Assembly (NCBI GenBank): GCA_002437725.1
Contig: DJRF01000024.1
Span: 14,009-78,008 of the forward strand
Direction of reading: 5' to 3'
Origin: Treponema sp. UBA6367
Lineage (GTDB): Bacteria > Spirochaetota > Spirochaetia > Treponematales > Treponemataceae
Length of the DNA: 64,000 nt
Below the pieces are notes generated by a model, which was given only the letters and a program-made list of their open reading frames with translations, did no database searches and was not told the DNA's origin. Positions 36,950-45,706 of the stretch are shown one piece after another (within the stretch, counting starts at the first letter, position 1; every line of letters starts with the position of its first letter). A program made the translations under genes and the position numbers.

Positions 36950-38284
36950 ATGAGTAACATAATAAAATTAGAAACACTTCAAAAAGACCTCACATTCAAA
37001 AGCGATTTGCTTATAGATAAAAATTTTATACTTTTGCCAGTTGCTGTTCCTGTAACAGAAACGCTTCAGCAAACTCTAAAAGACTGGGGTTTTACAGAAC
37101 TGCAATGCGATGACGATATAAGTCTTGGTGGAGACATTGGAATTTCAAACGAAAAACCAGCAGAATTTAAACAAGAAGTAAAATCTTCAGAAATTGCTGA
37201 AAAAATAAATGACTCTGTAAAAAAAGCCATTCAAGAAGCAAATTCTAATAAATTTGCCAACTCGGAGCAGTCTAGGATAGAATCTGTGCAGTCGGTTTAT
37301 AACGAATACATGAACTATATAAATTCTGTTTATACGCATTATGCGACCCATAAAAAAATAAATCTTCAAGAACTTTCCGACACTGTAAAAGATTTATGCG
37401 TCTATATAAAAGAAAATAAAAGGTACGTTTTAAGAATAACTCCAAGCGTAGTGGCGAGAAGCAAAAACTTTTTAGTTGTCCATTCAATGCGTTCAACAGT
37501 TCTTGCTATAACCATAGGTCTTGAACTTCACATGACGCTTTCAAAACTAGTAGAACTTGGTGTTGCTTGCATATTGCACGAAATCGGCATGCTAAGATTG
37601 CCGCCGCAACTCTACATGACAAACAAACCGCTTTCAAACAGCGAAAAAGCTCAAATTTCTACGCACACTTTGCTAGGTTTTAACATCATGAAGGATTTGA
37701 ACTTTCCGTTAAGCATTCAGTTAGGAGTCCTTGAACATCACGAAAAAGAAAACGGAATGGGCTACCCTCGAAAACTTCCAGGAAGCAAAATTTCTAACTA
37801 CGCAAAAATTATTTCAGTCGCTTGCTCTTTTGAGGCTATAACTGCTCCACGAGAATATAAAACTGAACGAACAACATTCGATGCAATGGTAGAAATGCTC
37901 AAAAATCCTAACGGTCAATACGATGCAACTGTAATAAAAGCATTGCTGTTCAGCCTTTCTTTATTCCCAATAGGAGCATTTGTCTACCTGCAGAACGGCA
38001 AGATTGGAATTGTCGCAGATGTTTCACCAAACAATCCAAAAAATCCTCTTGTTCAAATTCTTAATGAAAAAGAAAAAGACGGCTCGCCAAAAATTATACA
38101 GACTGACGAACGCTTAAATAAAATCGTAAGAGTTTTAACAAAGCAAGAAGAATTAGACGTGAAAAAGACGTTAAACTCTCAAAAACAAAATACTCAAGAA
38201 ATCATTGAAGAACCAGAAGAAATTTCTAAACCAACTGAAAGCGAAAGCAATTTTAAGGAAGTTGATTTAAGCGAATTTTCTTAA
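36950..38284 (+). CDS. HD-GYP-like phosphohydrolase with altered HD motif
   Basis: A 444-residue cytoplasmic protein of the HD-GYP class, which normally hydrolyses cyclic di-GMP. Residues 1-185 are an N-terminal region with helical parts; 185-330 the HDc domain: VHSMRST, then LHEIGM where the usual HD is HE (His210, Glu211) and the usual GK is GM, the HH at 263-264, NGMGYP with the GYP triplet at 271-273, and FEAITAPREYK. The HD Asp is thus Glu and catalytic activity is uncertain. A Glu/Ser-rich tail follows. TGGAG 10 bases before the ATG at 36950 supports that start over the open frame start 13 codons upstream. Confidence 0.83.
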   Translation: MSNIIKLETLQKDLTFKSDLLIDKNFILLPVAVPVTETLQQTLKDWGFTELQCDDDISLGGDIGISNEKPAEFKQEVKSSEIAEKINDSVKKAIQEANSNKFANSEQSRIESVQSVYNEYMNYINSVYTHYATHKKINLQELSDTVKDLCVYIKENKRYVLRITPSVVARSKNFLVVHSMRSTVLAITIGLELHMTLSKLVELGVACILHEIGMLRLPPQLYMTNKPLSNSEKAQISTHTLLGFNIMKDLNFPLSIQLGVLEHHEKENGMGYPRKLPGSKISNYAKIISVACSFEAITAPREYKTERTTFDAMVEMLKNPNGQYDATVIKALLFSLSLFPIGAFVYLQNGKIGIVADVSPNNPKNPLVQILNEKEKDGSPKIIQTDERLNKIVRVLTKQEELDVKKTLNSQKQNTQEIIEEPEEISKPTESESNFKEVDLSEFS

Positions 38285-38286
38285 TC

Positions 38287-38392
38287 AACCCAAATTTCGA
38301 ATTTTTTATAAATTAAGAAAAAAATGCTTTCAACGAATTTGCAATTTGTCCTGATGGTTGTGTCCGCACTTCGTTTTGATTGATTCAGGCTA
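38287..38392 (+). repeat. Shortened foldback repeat supplying a stop codon
   Basis: About 106 bp: an end like ACCCAAATTTCGAATTTTTTA, then TGCTTTCAACGAATTTGCAATTTGTC and CGCACTTCGTTTTGATT, which follow copy D, and a direct jump to the terminal AGGCTA. The second half of the element is missing. The final CTA (38390-38392) is, on the minus strand, the TAG stop of the aldo/keto reductase gene. Confidence 0.75.
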
Positions 38393-39151
38393 ATTAAAAA
38401 ACATTCTTATTTTTTCCACATCCTGAGAAAACTTTTCATCAATAACTGGCGGGCGTTCATTGAAATATAAAACTTGTTCCAATTCTTGCAATGTTTGAAC
38501 ACCCCACAAAGGAATAACATTTTCAAACTGATGAAGAAAACCGAATGCCAAAGGTATGTTATCAACAACTCCTCCGCACAAAGGCTGCATAGCAATAAAT
38601 CCCACATCGTTTTGCGAGCATAATTTTACCAAAGAAATTGTTTCATCGCTGCTAATCATGCTAAAAGGAAATTGAAGAGTATCATACAAATCAGAAATTA
38701 TAGCCTTTTTAGCAATATCAAGATTTTGAGTTGCAATTCCAATACTTTTTATTTTTCCACTTGATTTTAACGAAAGCAAAGCATTATATATTCCGTCTGA
38801 ACCATTTTTTTCCGGTAAAAATGAATCAGTTTCATACTGATACAAATCTATAACATCCGTGTGCATTACATTAAGGCTTGTTTCGCAGTCGCTAAGAACT
38901 TCATTGCTGCTGTTTGCAGAAGTTTTTGTTGCAATCATTACGCTTTTTCTAATATCTCCAATAGCGTTACCTAAAATACGTTCTGAATCAGAACAACTTC
39001 TAGCTGTATCAAAAAAGTTTATTCCTCGATTGTAGGCTTCTCTCAATAAAGAAAAAGCATCTTCTTCTGTTTTTAACTTCGAAATAGACATCGCCCCCAT
39101 AGCCACACGAGAAATCATCATATTCGATTTTCCAAGACGAACGTATTCCAT
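38390..39151 (-). CDS. Aldo/keto reductase-family protein with substituted catalytic tyrosine
   Basis: A 253-residue TIM-barrel protein of the aldo/keto reductase class (NADPH-dependent carbonyl reduction). It shows MGAMSISKLKTEEDA, INFFDTARSCSDSERILG, IATKTSANS and VIDLYQYE. The catalytic tetrad Asp48 and the Lys of IATKT are present, but the tyrosine of the usual DTAxxYxxSE motif is Cys53 (codon TGT). Length is short versus the usual 300 or more because the C-terminal part is reduced. The stop codon lies in a foldback repeat. It is convergent with the HD-GYP gene and sits 96 bases downstream of glyS on the same strand. Confidence 0.85.
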   Translation of the reverse strand: MEYVRLGKSNMMISRVAMGAMSISKLKTEEDAFSLLREAYNRGINFFDTARSCSDSERILGNAIGDIRKSVMIATKTSANSSNEVLSDCETSLNVMHTDVIDLYQYETDSFLPEKNGSDGIYNALLSLKSSGKIKSIGIATQNLDIAKKAIISDLYDTLQFPFSMISSDETISLVKLCSQNDVGFIAMQPLCGGVVDNIPLAFGFLHQFENVIPLWGVQTLQELEQVLYFNERPPVIDEKFSQDVEKIRMFFN

Positions 39152-39200
39152 ATAAGTAAAACTACCTCTTTTTATTTAGATACACAACAAACATATTTTA

Positions 39201-39241
39201 AGGCTGCTCAAAAAGCATTATCTTTCCCTTTTGAACAGCCT
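39201..39241 (-). terminator. Hairpin after glyS
   Basis: AGGCTGCTCAAAA (39201-39213) and TTTTGAACAGCCT (39229-39241) pair with one wobble. It lies just downstream of the glyS stop on the minus strand and is followed by an AT-rich tract, so it likely terminates or attenuates glyS. Confidence 0.65.
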
Positions 39242-39247
39242 GAAAAA

Positions 39248-40729
39248 TTACCTATCTGCACGAACTACAGGCTTGTAGTTTTTAATTGCATCAACAAGGA
39301 AAGCGTGCAGTTTGTCTAAAGCAACACGTTCCTGCTTCATGCTATCGCGATAGCGAACCGTAACTGTATTGTAATCAGGATTTTCACTTCCGTCATCTTT
39401 TTTCTGATTGATTGTATCGTAGTCAACCGTAACACAGAAAGGAGTTCCCACTTCGTCTTGACGGCGGTAACGTTTTCCTACAGTTCCAGAAACATCGTAA
39501 TCAGTTACAAAATCTTCTTTTAAAAGATGCTGAATTTCTTTTGCCTTTTCTGCAAGACCATCTTTTTTCATAAGAGGAAGAACCGCAACTGTAATAGGTG
39601 CAAGACGAGGATCGAGGTGAAGCACAGTTCTGAAATCTTCTTTGCCTTCTTCTGTTGAAACATTTTCTTCTTCGTAAGCTTCGCAAAGGAACATTAAAAA
39701 GTTTCTGTTCAAACCTGCAGAAGTTTCAATTACATAAGGAATGTACTTTTTGTTGCCATCTTCCTGATCCATGTAACTCATATCTTTTTTAGAATATTTC
39801 ATGTGCTGCGAAAGGTCAAAGTCAGTTCGCGAATGGATACCTTCTATTTCTTCAAAACCGATTGGAAAATTATAGGTAATGTCATAAGCGTCTTTTGCGT
39901 AATGAGCAAGTTTGTCGTGGTGATGCCATTTTAATTGATTTTCAGGAATACCGTATTTTAAATAGAAATTCCATCTCTCTTTTCGCCAGTAATCAAAAGT
40001 TTCGTCTTCTGTGCCTGGTTTGCAAAAGTATTCCATTTCCATCTGTTCAAATTCGCAAGTTCGGAAAATAAAATTCTTGAAGATAATTTCATTTCTAAAA
40101 GATTTTCCATACTGTGCAACTCCAAAAGGAATTTTCATTCTATTTGACTGAACAATGTTTTTAAAATCAACAAAAATTGACTGGCAAGTTTCTGGTCTAA
40201 GATAAACAAGGGAAGAATCGTTAGCCACAGGACCTAAATGAGTTTTAAACATAAGATTAAACTCGCGGACATCTGTCCAGGAATGTTTGCCGCAAGTAGG
40301 GCAATTTATTTTTCCGTCTATAAAAGCCTTCATTTCGTCGTGGCTCATTGTATCAACAGGCTTTTCAGTTTTTTCATCATGCGCAGAACAAAAATCTTCT
40401 ATAAGCTGATCAGCACGGAATCTCGCTTTACATTCACAGCAGTCAATCATAGGATCAGAAAAGTGTCCTACGTGACCAGAAGCTTCCCATGTTGTGTGGT
40501 GCATAAAAATTGCCCCGTCAAGACCTACAACATCATCGTGCATCTGCGTCATGTACTTCCACCAAGCATTTTGAATATTGCGCTTTAATTCAACGCCTAA
40601 CGGACCGTAATCCCAAGCACCGGCTTGTCCGCCATAAATTTCTGAAGACTGGTATACAAAACCTCGTCTTTTACACAGGCTGATAATTTTGTCCAACGTA
40701 CATGCGTGTGTGTCTTTTGAATTTGCCAT
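39248..40729 (-). CDS. glyS: Glycyl-tRNA synthetase (single-chain class II)
   Basis: Charges tRNA-Gly. The 493-residue enzyme is of the dimeric single-chain type, not the alpha2beta2 type of most Proteobacteria. It has SSEIYGGQAGAWDYGPLGVELK at the start (motif 1 region), FRNEIIFKNFIFRTCEFEQMEME, the SAGLNRNFLMFL block and an anticodon-binding domain from about residue 390 (APITVAVLPLMKK). The ATG at 40729 has AGGAG 7 bases upstream; ten extra codons of the open frame precede it. Confidence 0.96.
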   Translation of the reverse strand: MANSKDTHACTLDKIISLCKRRGFVYQSSEIYGGQAGAWDYGPLGVELKRNIQNAWWKYMTQMHDDVVGLDGAIFMHHTTWEASGHVGHFSDPMIDCCECKARFRADQLIEDFCSAHDEKTEKPVDTMSHDEMKAFIDGKINCPTCGKHSWTDVREFNLMFKTHLGPVANDSSLVYLRPETCQSIFVDFKNIVQSNRMKIPFGVAQYGKSFRNEIIFKNFIFRTCEFEQMEMEYFCKPGTEDETFDYWRKERWNFYLKYGIPENQLKWHHHDKLAHYAKDAYDITYNFPIGFEEIEGIHSRTDFDLSQHMKYSKKDMSYMDQEDGNKKYIPYVIETSAGLNRNFLMFLCEAYEEENVSTEEGKEDFRTVLHLDPRLAPITVAVLPLMKKDGLAEKAKEIQHLLKEDFVTDYDVSGTVGKRYRRQDEVGTPFCVTVDYDTINQKKDDGSENPDYNTVTVRYRDSMKQERVALDKLHAFLVDAIKNYKPVVRADR

Positions 40730-40908
40730 AATAACTCCTATAAGAACTCTGTTGACCACTATTATTTATAAAATAGCGTCCACAGCACAAACTTTGTGAC
40801 TCTGGCATGAGCAGTTCAATTTTTTACATTCTGCAGCCACTGGCTTGCACTGTTTGAATGCTTTTGAACAACATAACATAAATATTTAATAATGAAAAGA
40901 AATAAATA
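40730..40908. other. Upstream region of glyS before foldback repeat B
   Basis: The 378-base gap between glyS and the purN stop has repeat copy B in its distal half. This proximal half holds a possible glyS leader with no T-box or riboswitch that I could recognise. Confidence 0.4.
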
Positions 40909-41082
40909 AAGAAAAAAGCTTTCAGCGAATTTACACTTTGCTCAGACGGTTGCGCTCGCACTTCGTTTGAATGGATTTGGGTTGCTACGCAACTTTAATT
41001 GTTCTAATCGCACAAAGTCTTCACAAATTGTAACTTCGCTTACGCTTTTGTTTATTTTTCTGAAAACTCGAAGTTATGGCTA
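40909..41082 (+). repeat. Dispersed foldback repeat, long copy B
   Basis: Matches copy D from GAAAAAAGCTTTCAGCGAATTT through GTTGCTACGCAAC and TTGTTCTAATCGCACAAAGTC to AAAACTCGAAGTT and a GGCTA end at 41078-41082. The outermost left inverted end is missing, so the copy is left-truncated. It lies 26 bases from the stop of purN on the minus strand. Confidence 0.85.
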
Positions 41083-41107
41083 ATAAACTAAATCTACAAA
41101 ATAAGAC

Positions 41108-41746
41108 CTAAACTTTTTCTTCTATAATTTTAGAAAGGATGCAAGCGCCCTCTACAATTGCTTCATGCTCTTGTGGAGCAATGCGTTCATAAAGTGAATC
41201 TGGAGAGTCTTCTGGAAGAACAGGAACTTTCTTTTGCACAAGAATTTTTCCAGTGTCGCAACCAGAATCTACAATGTGAACTGTGCACCCGCTTTCTTTT
41301 TCGCCAGCGGCAAGAACTGCTTCGTGAACGTGATGCCCCCACATTCCAACTCCGCCAAATTTTGGCAAAAGAGCTGGATGCAAGTTTATCATCCGGCCAT
41401 AAAAAGCATTTATCAGATTTCCAGAATTTACAGTAAGCCAACCTGCCAGAACAATTCCCTGAACGCCATATTTTTTGCAATTTTCAAGAACTTTATTGCT
41501 AACGGCCTCTCGTTTTTCTTCACGAGAAGCACTTTTTGCAACATCCGCTCCCATAACTGCATAAGGACTTACAATTTCGGTTGGAATTGAAGCATTTTGA
41601 GCACGAACTAAAGCGTAAGCGTCTTTATGGTCGCTCATAACCACCGCAATATGATATGGGCAGTCTTTTTCAGACTTTTCATAATCTATAAGGGCTTGAA
41701 GATTTGTTCCGCCGCCACTCACAAGGACCGCAAGTTTTGCAACCAT
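41108..41746 (-). CDS. purN: Phosphoribosylglycinamide formyltransferase
   Basis: Transfers a formyl group from 10-formyl-tetrahydrofolate to GAR in purine synthesis. The 212-residue product has LVSGGGTNLQALID at the start, the HPALLPKFGG catalytic region and the GCTVHIVDSGCDTGKIL segment with its conserved Asp. It lies 2 bases downstream of purM on the same strand. Confidence 0.95.
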   Translation of the reverse strand: MVAKLAVLVSGGGTNLQALIDYEKSEKDCPYHIAVVMSDHKDAYALVRAQNASIPTEIVSPYAVMGADVAKSASREEKREAVSNKVLENCKKYGVQGIVLAGWLTVNSGNLINAFYGRMINLHPALLPKFGGVGMWGHHVHEAVLAAGEKESGCTVHIVDSGCDTGKILVQKKVPVLPEDSPDSLYERIAPQEHEAIVEGACILSKIIEEKV

Positions 41747-41748
41747 TT

Positions 41749-42846
41749 TTACTCAGCCTCAAACAAAACCGCGTCTTTTTGGCTTTCAACCTTGCCTTCC
41801 GCATAAGCAACGCGACCGATTTTATAGGCTTTCATGTCAGGAACATCTGGACGGCTGTATTTCGAAGCGTTTTTGTTAAACATTTCTAAAATGGCGTCTG
41901 AATCCTTTTCTTTTACAGCAAGAACAAATCCTATTCCCATGTTGAAAGTGTTGTAAATGGAATTAAGGTCTGCGCCTTTTTTTATAAGCTCTCCAAAAAT
42001 AGGCGGAATATCCCAGCTAGAACGCTTAATAATAGAAACAAGCTGTTTTTTACCCTCTTTTGCTTTTGGATACATTCTAGGAATATTTTCGTAAAATCCA
42101 CCGCCTGTTACGTGAACCATTCCGTGAACAGATTTTCTATATTTTTTAAGAACTTCCATAACTGGACGAACATAAATTCGTGTAGGTGTAAGAAGAACGT
42201 CTCCTATTGTCTTGCCGGTTTCCTTTCCATCGATAAGGAAAGGCTCATTAAAATCTTTTACCAAGCGGCGAACAAGACTAAAGCCGTTTGAATGAACACC
42301 AGTTGAACTTAAGCCAATAAGAACGTCACCTTCTGCAATTTCCGCGCCGGTTATCATTTCCTTTTTTTCACCAACACCAACGGCAAAGCCTGCAAGGTCA
42401 TACTTGCCATCATCGTAAAAATCTGGCATTTCGGCAGTCTCGCCACCTAAAAGAGCGCAGCCTGAATCAACACAACCGTCTGCAACACCTTTTACAAGGT
42501 CAGCGGCAACGTTGGCATCAAGTTTTCCGCAGGCAACGTAATCAAGGAAAAACAAGGGTTGAGTTCCAGAACACAAAATGTCATTAACACTCATAGCAAC
42601 GCAGTCAATACCAACAGTATCGTATTTTTTCATTTTAAAAGCTATGTCGAGTTTTGTTCCAACTCCATCGGTTCCGCTAACCATAACAGGTTCTTTTATT
42701 CCCTTAGGAACTGCAAACATTCCGTTAAAACTTCCCAAATCTGTAAGTAAACCAGGAATTCGTGTGCGAGCAGCCTGCTCTTTATACTTGTTTACGGCGC
42801 GGTAGCCTTCTTCAACATCAACACCAGCTTCTTTGTAACTTGCCAT
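41749..42846 (-). CDS. purM: Phosphoribosylformylglycinamidine cyclo-ligase
   Basis: Closes FGAM to AIR using ATP, step 5 of purine synthesis. The 365-residue protein has MVSGTDGVGTKLDIAF, VAMSVNDILCSGTQPLFFLDY, LLGGETAEMPDFY and VHVTGGGFYENIPRM, all family blocks. It belongs to a purE-purM-purN run on the minus strand; a gap of about 200 bases with a small repeat separates it from purE. Confidence 0.96.
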   Translation of the reverse strand: MASYKEAGVDVEEGYRAVNKYKEQAARTRIPGLLTDLGSFNGMFAVPKGIKEPVMVSGTDGVGTKLDIAFKMKKYDTVGIDCVAMSVNDILCSGTQPLFFLDYVACGKLDANVAADLVKGVADGCVDSGCALLGGETAEMPDFYDDGKYDLAGFAVGVGEKKEMITGAEIAEGDVLIGLSSTGVHSNGFSLVRRLVKDFNEPFLIDGKETGKTIGDVLLTPTRIYVRPVMEVLKKYRKSVHGMVHVTGGGFYENIPRMYPKAKEGKKQLVSIIKRSSWDIPPIFGELIKKGADLNSIYNTFNMGIGFVLAVKEKDSDAILEMFNKNASKYSRPDVPDMKAYKIGRVAYAEGKVESQKDAVLFEAE

Positions 42847-42948
42847 TTTATGGACCTCAACCTATTATTTTTTGTTGTCTTTATAACTTTATTTTAGACA
42901 ACAATGTTTTTCTATTATAGAGATTTCAAAAGAGTTTGAAAACACTTG

Positions 42949-43038
42949 TTGGCTTAAATATCGAATTTTTAGAAACTTCCCAAAAAACGCTTTCAGCGAA
43001 TTTATTTTTTTCCAAAAACTCGACATTTAAACTTGCTA
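42949..43038 (+). repeat. Minimal foldback repeat (both ends, core deleted)
   Basis: A 90-bp version. It has the left end TATCGAATTTTTAGAAAC, a core stub CGCTTTCAGCGAATTT and the right end CCAAAAACTCGACATTT, with the whole central hairpin deleted. It lies between purM and purE. Confidence 0.7.
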
Positions 43039-43046
43039 ATTAATTT

Positions 43047-43544
43047 CTAAAAGATTACGCCTTCTTTTATGCCTGCGCTAGCTTGATCCGCAAGTTTTTT
43101 TCTGAATTCTAAAAGTTTTTCCTTTAATTCAGGATATTTAATAGAAAGAATTTGAACGGCAAGGTAACCTGCGTTTTTCGCGTTTCCAATTCCAACCGTT
43201 GCGACTGGTATTTGAGGAGGCATTTGAACAATCGAAAGGAGCGCGTCCATTCCGGCAAGACCGTTTGTAGAACCGCTTACACATTCTAAAGGAACTCCAA
43301 TAACAGGAAGGGTCGTAATGCCGGCGATAACGCCTGGCAGAGCGGCAGCAAGCCCCGCGCCAGCAATAATTACTTCAAAACCGTCTTTTTCGCATTGGCG
43401 AACAGTTTCATGAAGCAATTCCCCTGCTCTATGCGCGCTTATTACAAACGCTTTGTATTCCACGCCAAATTCAGCAAGCACATCAGCAGTTTTTTTCATT
43501 TTTTCTGTATCAGACTTAGAACCAAAAAAAATAGCAACTTTCAT
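43047..43544 (-). CDS. purE: AIR carboxylase PurE
   Basis: Adds or migrates a carboxyl group to form CAIR in purine synthesis. The 165-residue protein starts IFFGSKSDTEKMKKTADVL and has FVISAHRAGELLHE plus GAGLAAALPGVIAG. No purK lies nearby in the run. A treponemal PurE (T. denticola) is, as I recall, a class II enzyme that uses CO2 directly without PurK, which would fit here but is inferred. The ATG at 43544 has GGAGG 7 bases upstream; the open frame begins 11 codons earlier. Confidence 0.93.
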   Translation of the reverse strand: MKVAIFFGSKSDTEKMKKTADVLAEFGVEYKAFVISAHRAGELLHETVRQCEKDGFEVIIAGAGLAAALPGVIAGITTLPVIGVPLECVSGSTNGLAGMDALLSIVQMPPQIPVATVGIGNAKNAGYLAVQILSIKYPELKEKLLEFRKKLADQASAGIKEGVIF

Positions 43545-43590
43545 ATATCCTCCATAATAAGCAAGTTTGAAACGCAAACTTTATGCCTAT

Positions 43591-43790
43591 AAGGTCAAAA
43601 GTCGAGTTTTTTTTATAAATGTAAAAAATGCCTTAAGCGAATTTTCAATTTGTTCAGATGCTTGTGTTCGCACTTCGTTTGAAAAGGTTTAGGTTGCTGC
43701 GCAAGCCCTAAATTGTTCTTATCGCACAAAATCTTAACAAATTGCAACTTCTCTTACGCTTTATTCTGTTTTTCTAAAAACTCGACTTTC
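43591..43790 (+). repeat. Dispersed foldback repeat, long copy C
   Basis: About 200 bp with inverted ends AAAGTCGAGTTTT and AAAACTCGACTTT. Contains CCTTAAGCGAATTTTCAATT, CGCACTTCGTTTGAA, GTTGCTGCGCAAG, TTGTTCTTATCGCACAAA and ACAAATTGCAACTT like the other copies, with more changes. It lies just after the alpha-amylase stop (minus strand) and upstream of purE. Confidence 0.85.
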
Positions 43791-43794
43791 GTCC

Positions 43795-45597
43795 TCATAG
43801 ACTATAAATTACAAAACCATCAAGGTCTAAAACACCTTCATTAAAGCCAGAGCTTAAAAGCACATTTTTGCTTAAAACCTCTGTTTTGAATGGCTTTTTG
43901 CCGCAATTTACAATAATTCCAGCCTTAGTCTTTTTGTCTTCAGAAGTTTTTACAATATGCACAACACGGTTTTCGCCATTTTTATCGCAAGAATCATGAA
44001 CAAAGTCCATTTGAGTCCCCAAAAGCGCAGAATTGGACTTTCGCAGCGAAATTAATTTTTTTGTAAACTCTTGCTGCTCTTCAAAAAGACCTGAATCAAT
44101 CTGTTTCCAAGGCATGCATCGCCTGTTGTCAGGATCATGACCGCCTTCAAGAGCAATTTCTGTTCCATAGTAAATGCATACGCTTCCTGGCATACAGAAC
44201 ATTAACGCTAGCGCAATGTTAGAACGTCTTTTGTTGCCAGAGCAGCGATTTAAGATTCTTATAGTATCATGGCTATCCATCTGATTAAAAAGAACCCTAT
44301 TAGTCTGCCTGTAGTACATTGAAAAACATCTATTTAAAGCCCATTCGAACTGCTTAGAATTCCATTCATCCTTGCAGCAAAAATCAGCAATGGCGTTTTG
44401 AAGAGGATAGTTCATCACAGAATCAAACTCGTTGCCCCGCAACCACGGCATTGAATTATGCCATATTTCGCCAACAATATAAAAATCAGGCTTTAATGAT
44501 TTCATCTTCTTGTTGAGTTCCTGGCAAAAAACGTGGCTTATTTCATTTGCAACATCAAGCCTAATTCCATCGATGTCGTATTTTTTTACCCATTTTTCGC
44601 AAACATTAAGAAGATAATTTCTAAGTTCAGGATTGTTGGTGTTTAGTTTCGGCATAAAATCTACAAATGCAAAGGAATACATTTTTCCCTTGCGAGAATT
44701 GCTGTGTTCACCAAAGCCCATTTTATCAAGGTTGTAATCGTTTACCATGAACCAGTCGGCATACTTCGACTTGCGGCCATTTTTTACAGCATCCAGCCAT
44801 TGTGGAAACTGGCTTCCGCAGTGATTGAAAACACCATCAAAAATAACTCTGATTCCATGCTCGTGAGCTTTTTTTACCATTTTAACAACATCGTCTTCAG
44901 AGCCAAATTCAGGATCAATTTGCTCATAGTCATCAGTATTATACTTATGCTGTGAAGTAGAAAGATTTATTGGAGTTAAATAAATTCCAGTTATTCCAAG
45001 ATTTTGAAGATAGTCCAAACGGTCTATTATTCCGCGAATATTTCCTCCGTAAACCGGCTCTTTCCATCCGTGTTTTATAGGCTCGCCAAATTCTGCCCAA
45101 GGCAAAAGATTTTCAGGGGTTACGGAACATTCCCCTTTTGAAAATCTTGCAGGAAAAATCTGATACCAAACAGTGTTTTCCGCCCATTTAGGAACTTTAT
45201 TTGTATCTGCAGGATTCATCCACGGAAAAATAAAAGCTCCTTGCATATTTGTAGTAGCAAGCTGCTCTTCGGTAACAAAACCCGTTTCCAAAAAGAACAT
45301 TTTTTCGTCGCCACTTTCTAATTTAAAATAATAGCGCAGGCGTTTAAATTCTGGCTTTATTTGAGTCGTCCACAAAAAATGAGTTTGAAGTTCTTTTTTT
45401 TGAAAAATTTCATTTTCACGGCCTTTCCAATTCCAATTGCCACCCATAATTCCGCCTTCAAAAGGGTCGCCATAGATAATTGAAACCTTTTCGACATCTT
45501 TTCCTGTAAAAAGATTAATTTCAAGAGTGTCATCGTCTAAGGGATAACAAAAATTATCGTATGCACGATGTTGTACTGCAGCTAAATCCATAAGCAA
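43795..45597 (-). CDS. Glycoside hydrolase family 13 alpha-amylase / neopullulanase-like enzyme
   Basis: Hydrolyses or rearranges alpha-glucans, probably in the cytoplasm since no signal peptide is seen. The 600-residue product has an N-terminal beta domain (residues 1-120, CBM34-like), and the catalytic barrel with VIFDGVFNHCG, GIRLDVANE (nucleophile Asp), VGEIWH (acid/base Glu) and MDSHDT. The order and N-terminal domain suit the cyclomaltodextrinase/neopullulanase subgroup. It is upstream of purE on the same strand, separated by repeat C. It starts at 45597 or at the second Met two codons later. Confidence 0.92.
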   Translation of the reverse strand: MLMDLAAVQHRAYDNFCYPLDDDTLEINLFTGKDVEKVSIIYGDPFEGGIMGGNWNWKGRENEIFQKKELQTHFLWTTQIKPEFKRLRYYFKLESGDEKMFFLETGFVTEEQLATTNMQGAFIFPWMNPADTNKVPKWAENTVWYQIFPARFSKGECSVTPENLLPWAEFGEPIKHGWKEPVYGGNIRGIIDRLDYLQNLGITGIYLTPINLSTSQHKYNTDDYEQIDPEFGSEDDVVKMVKKAHEHGIRVIFDGVFNHCGSQFPQWLDAVKNGRKSKYADWFMVNDYNLDKMGFGEHSNSRKGKMYSFAFVDFMPKLNTNNPELRNYLLNVCEKWVKKYDIDGIRLDVANEISHVFCQELNKKMKSLKPDFYIVGEIWHNSMPWLRGNEFDSVMNYPLQNAIADFCCKDEWNSKQFEWALNRCFSMYYRQTNRVLFNQMDSHDTIRILNRCSGNKRRSNIALALMFCMPGSVCIYYGTEIALEGGHDPDNRRCMPWKQIDSGLFEEQQEFTKKLISLRKSNSALLGTQMDFVHDSCDKNGENRVVHIVKTSEDKKTKAGIIVNCGKKPFKTEVLSKNVLLSSGFNEGVLDLDGFVIYSL

Positions 45598-45706
45598 GAT
45601 TTTACAATAAAAGACTTATTTTGGGAATAAGATTTCTTCCATAGATAAAAACACAGTTTTCTACTAAACACTACAAAAAATATTCTAAATCGATTAAAAT
45701 AAATAT

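Noticed and set aside
40730..41107. tRNA or T-box in the glyS leader region
   Set aside because: No cloverleaf or T-box sequence; the distal half is repeat copy B.
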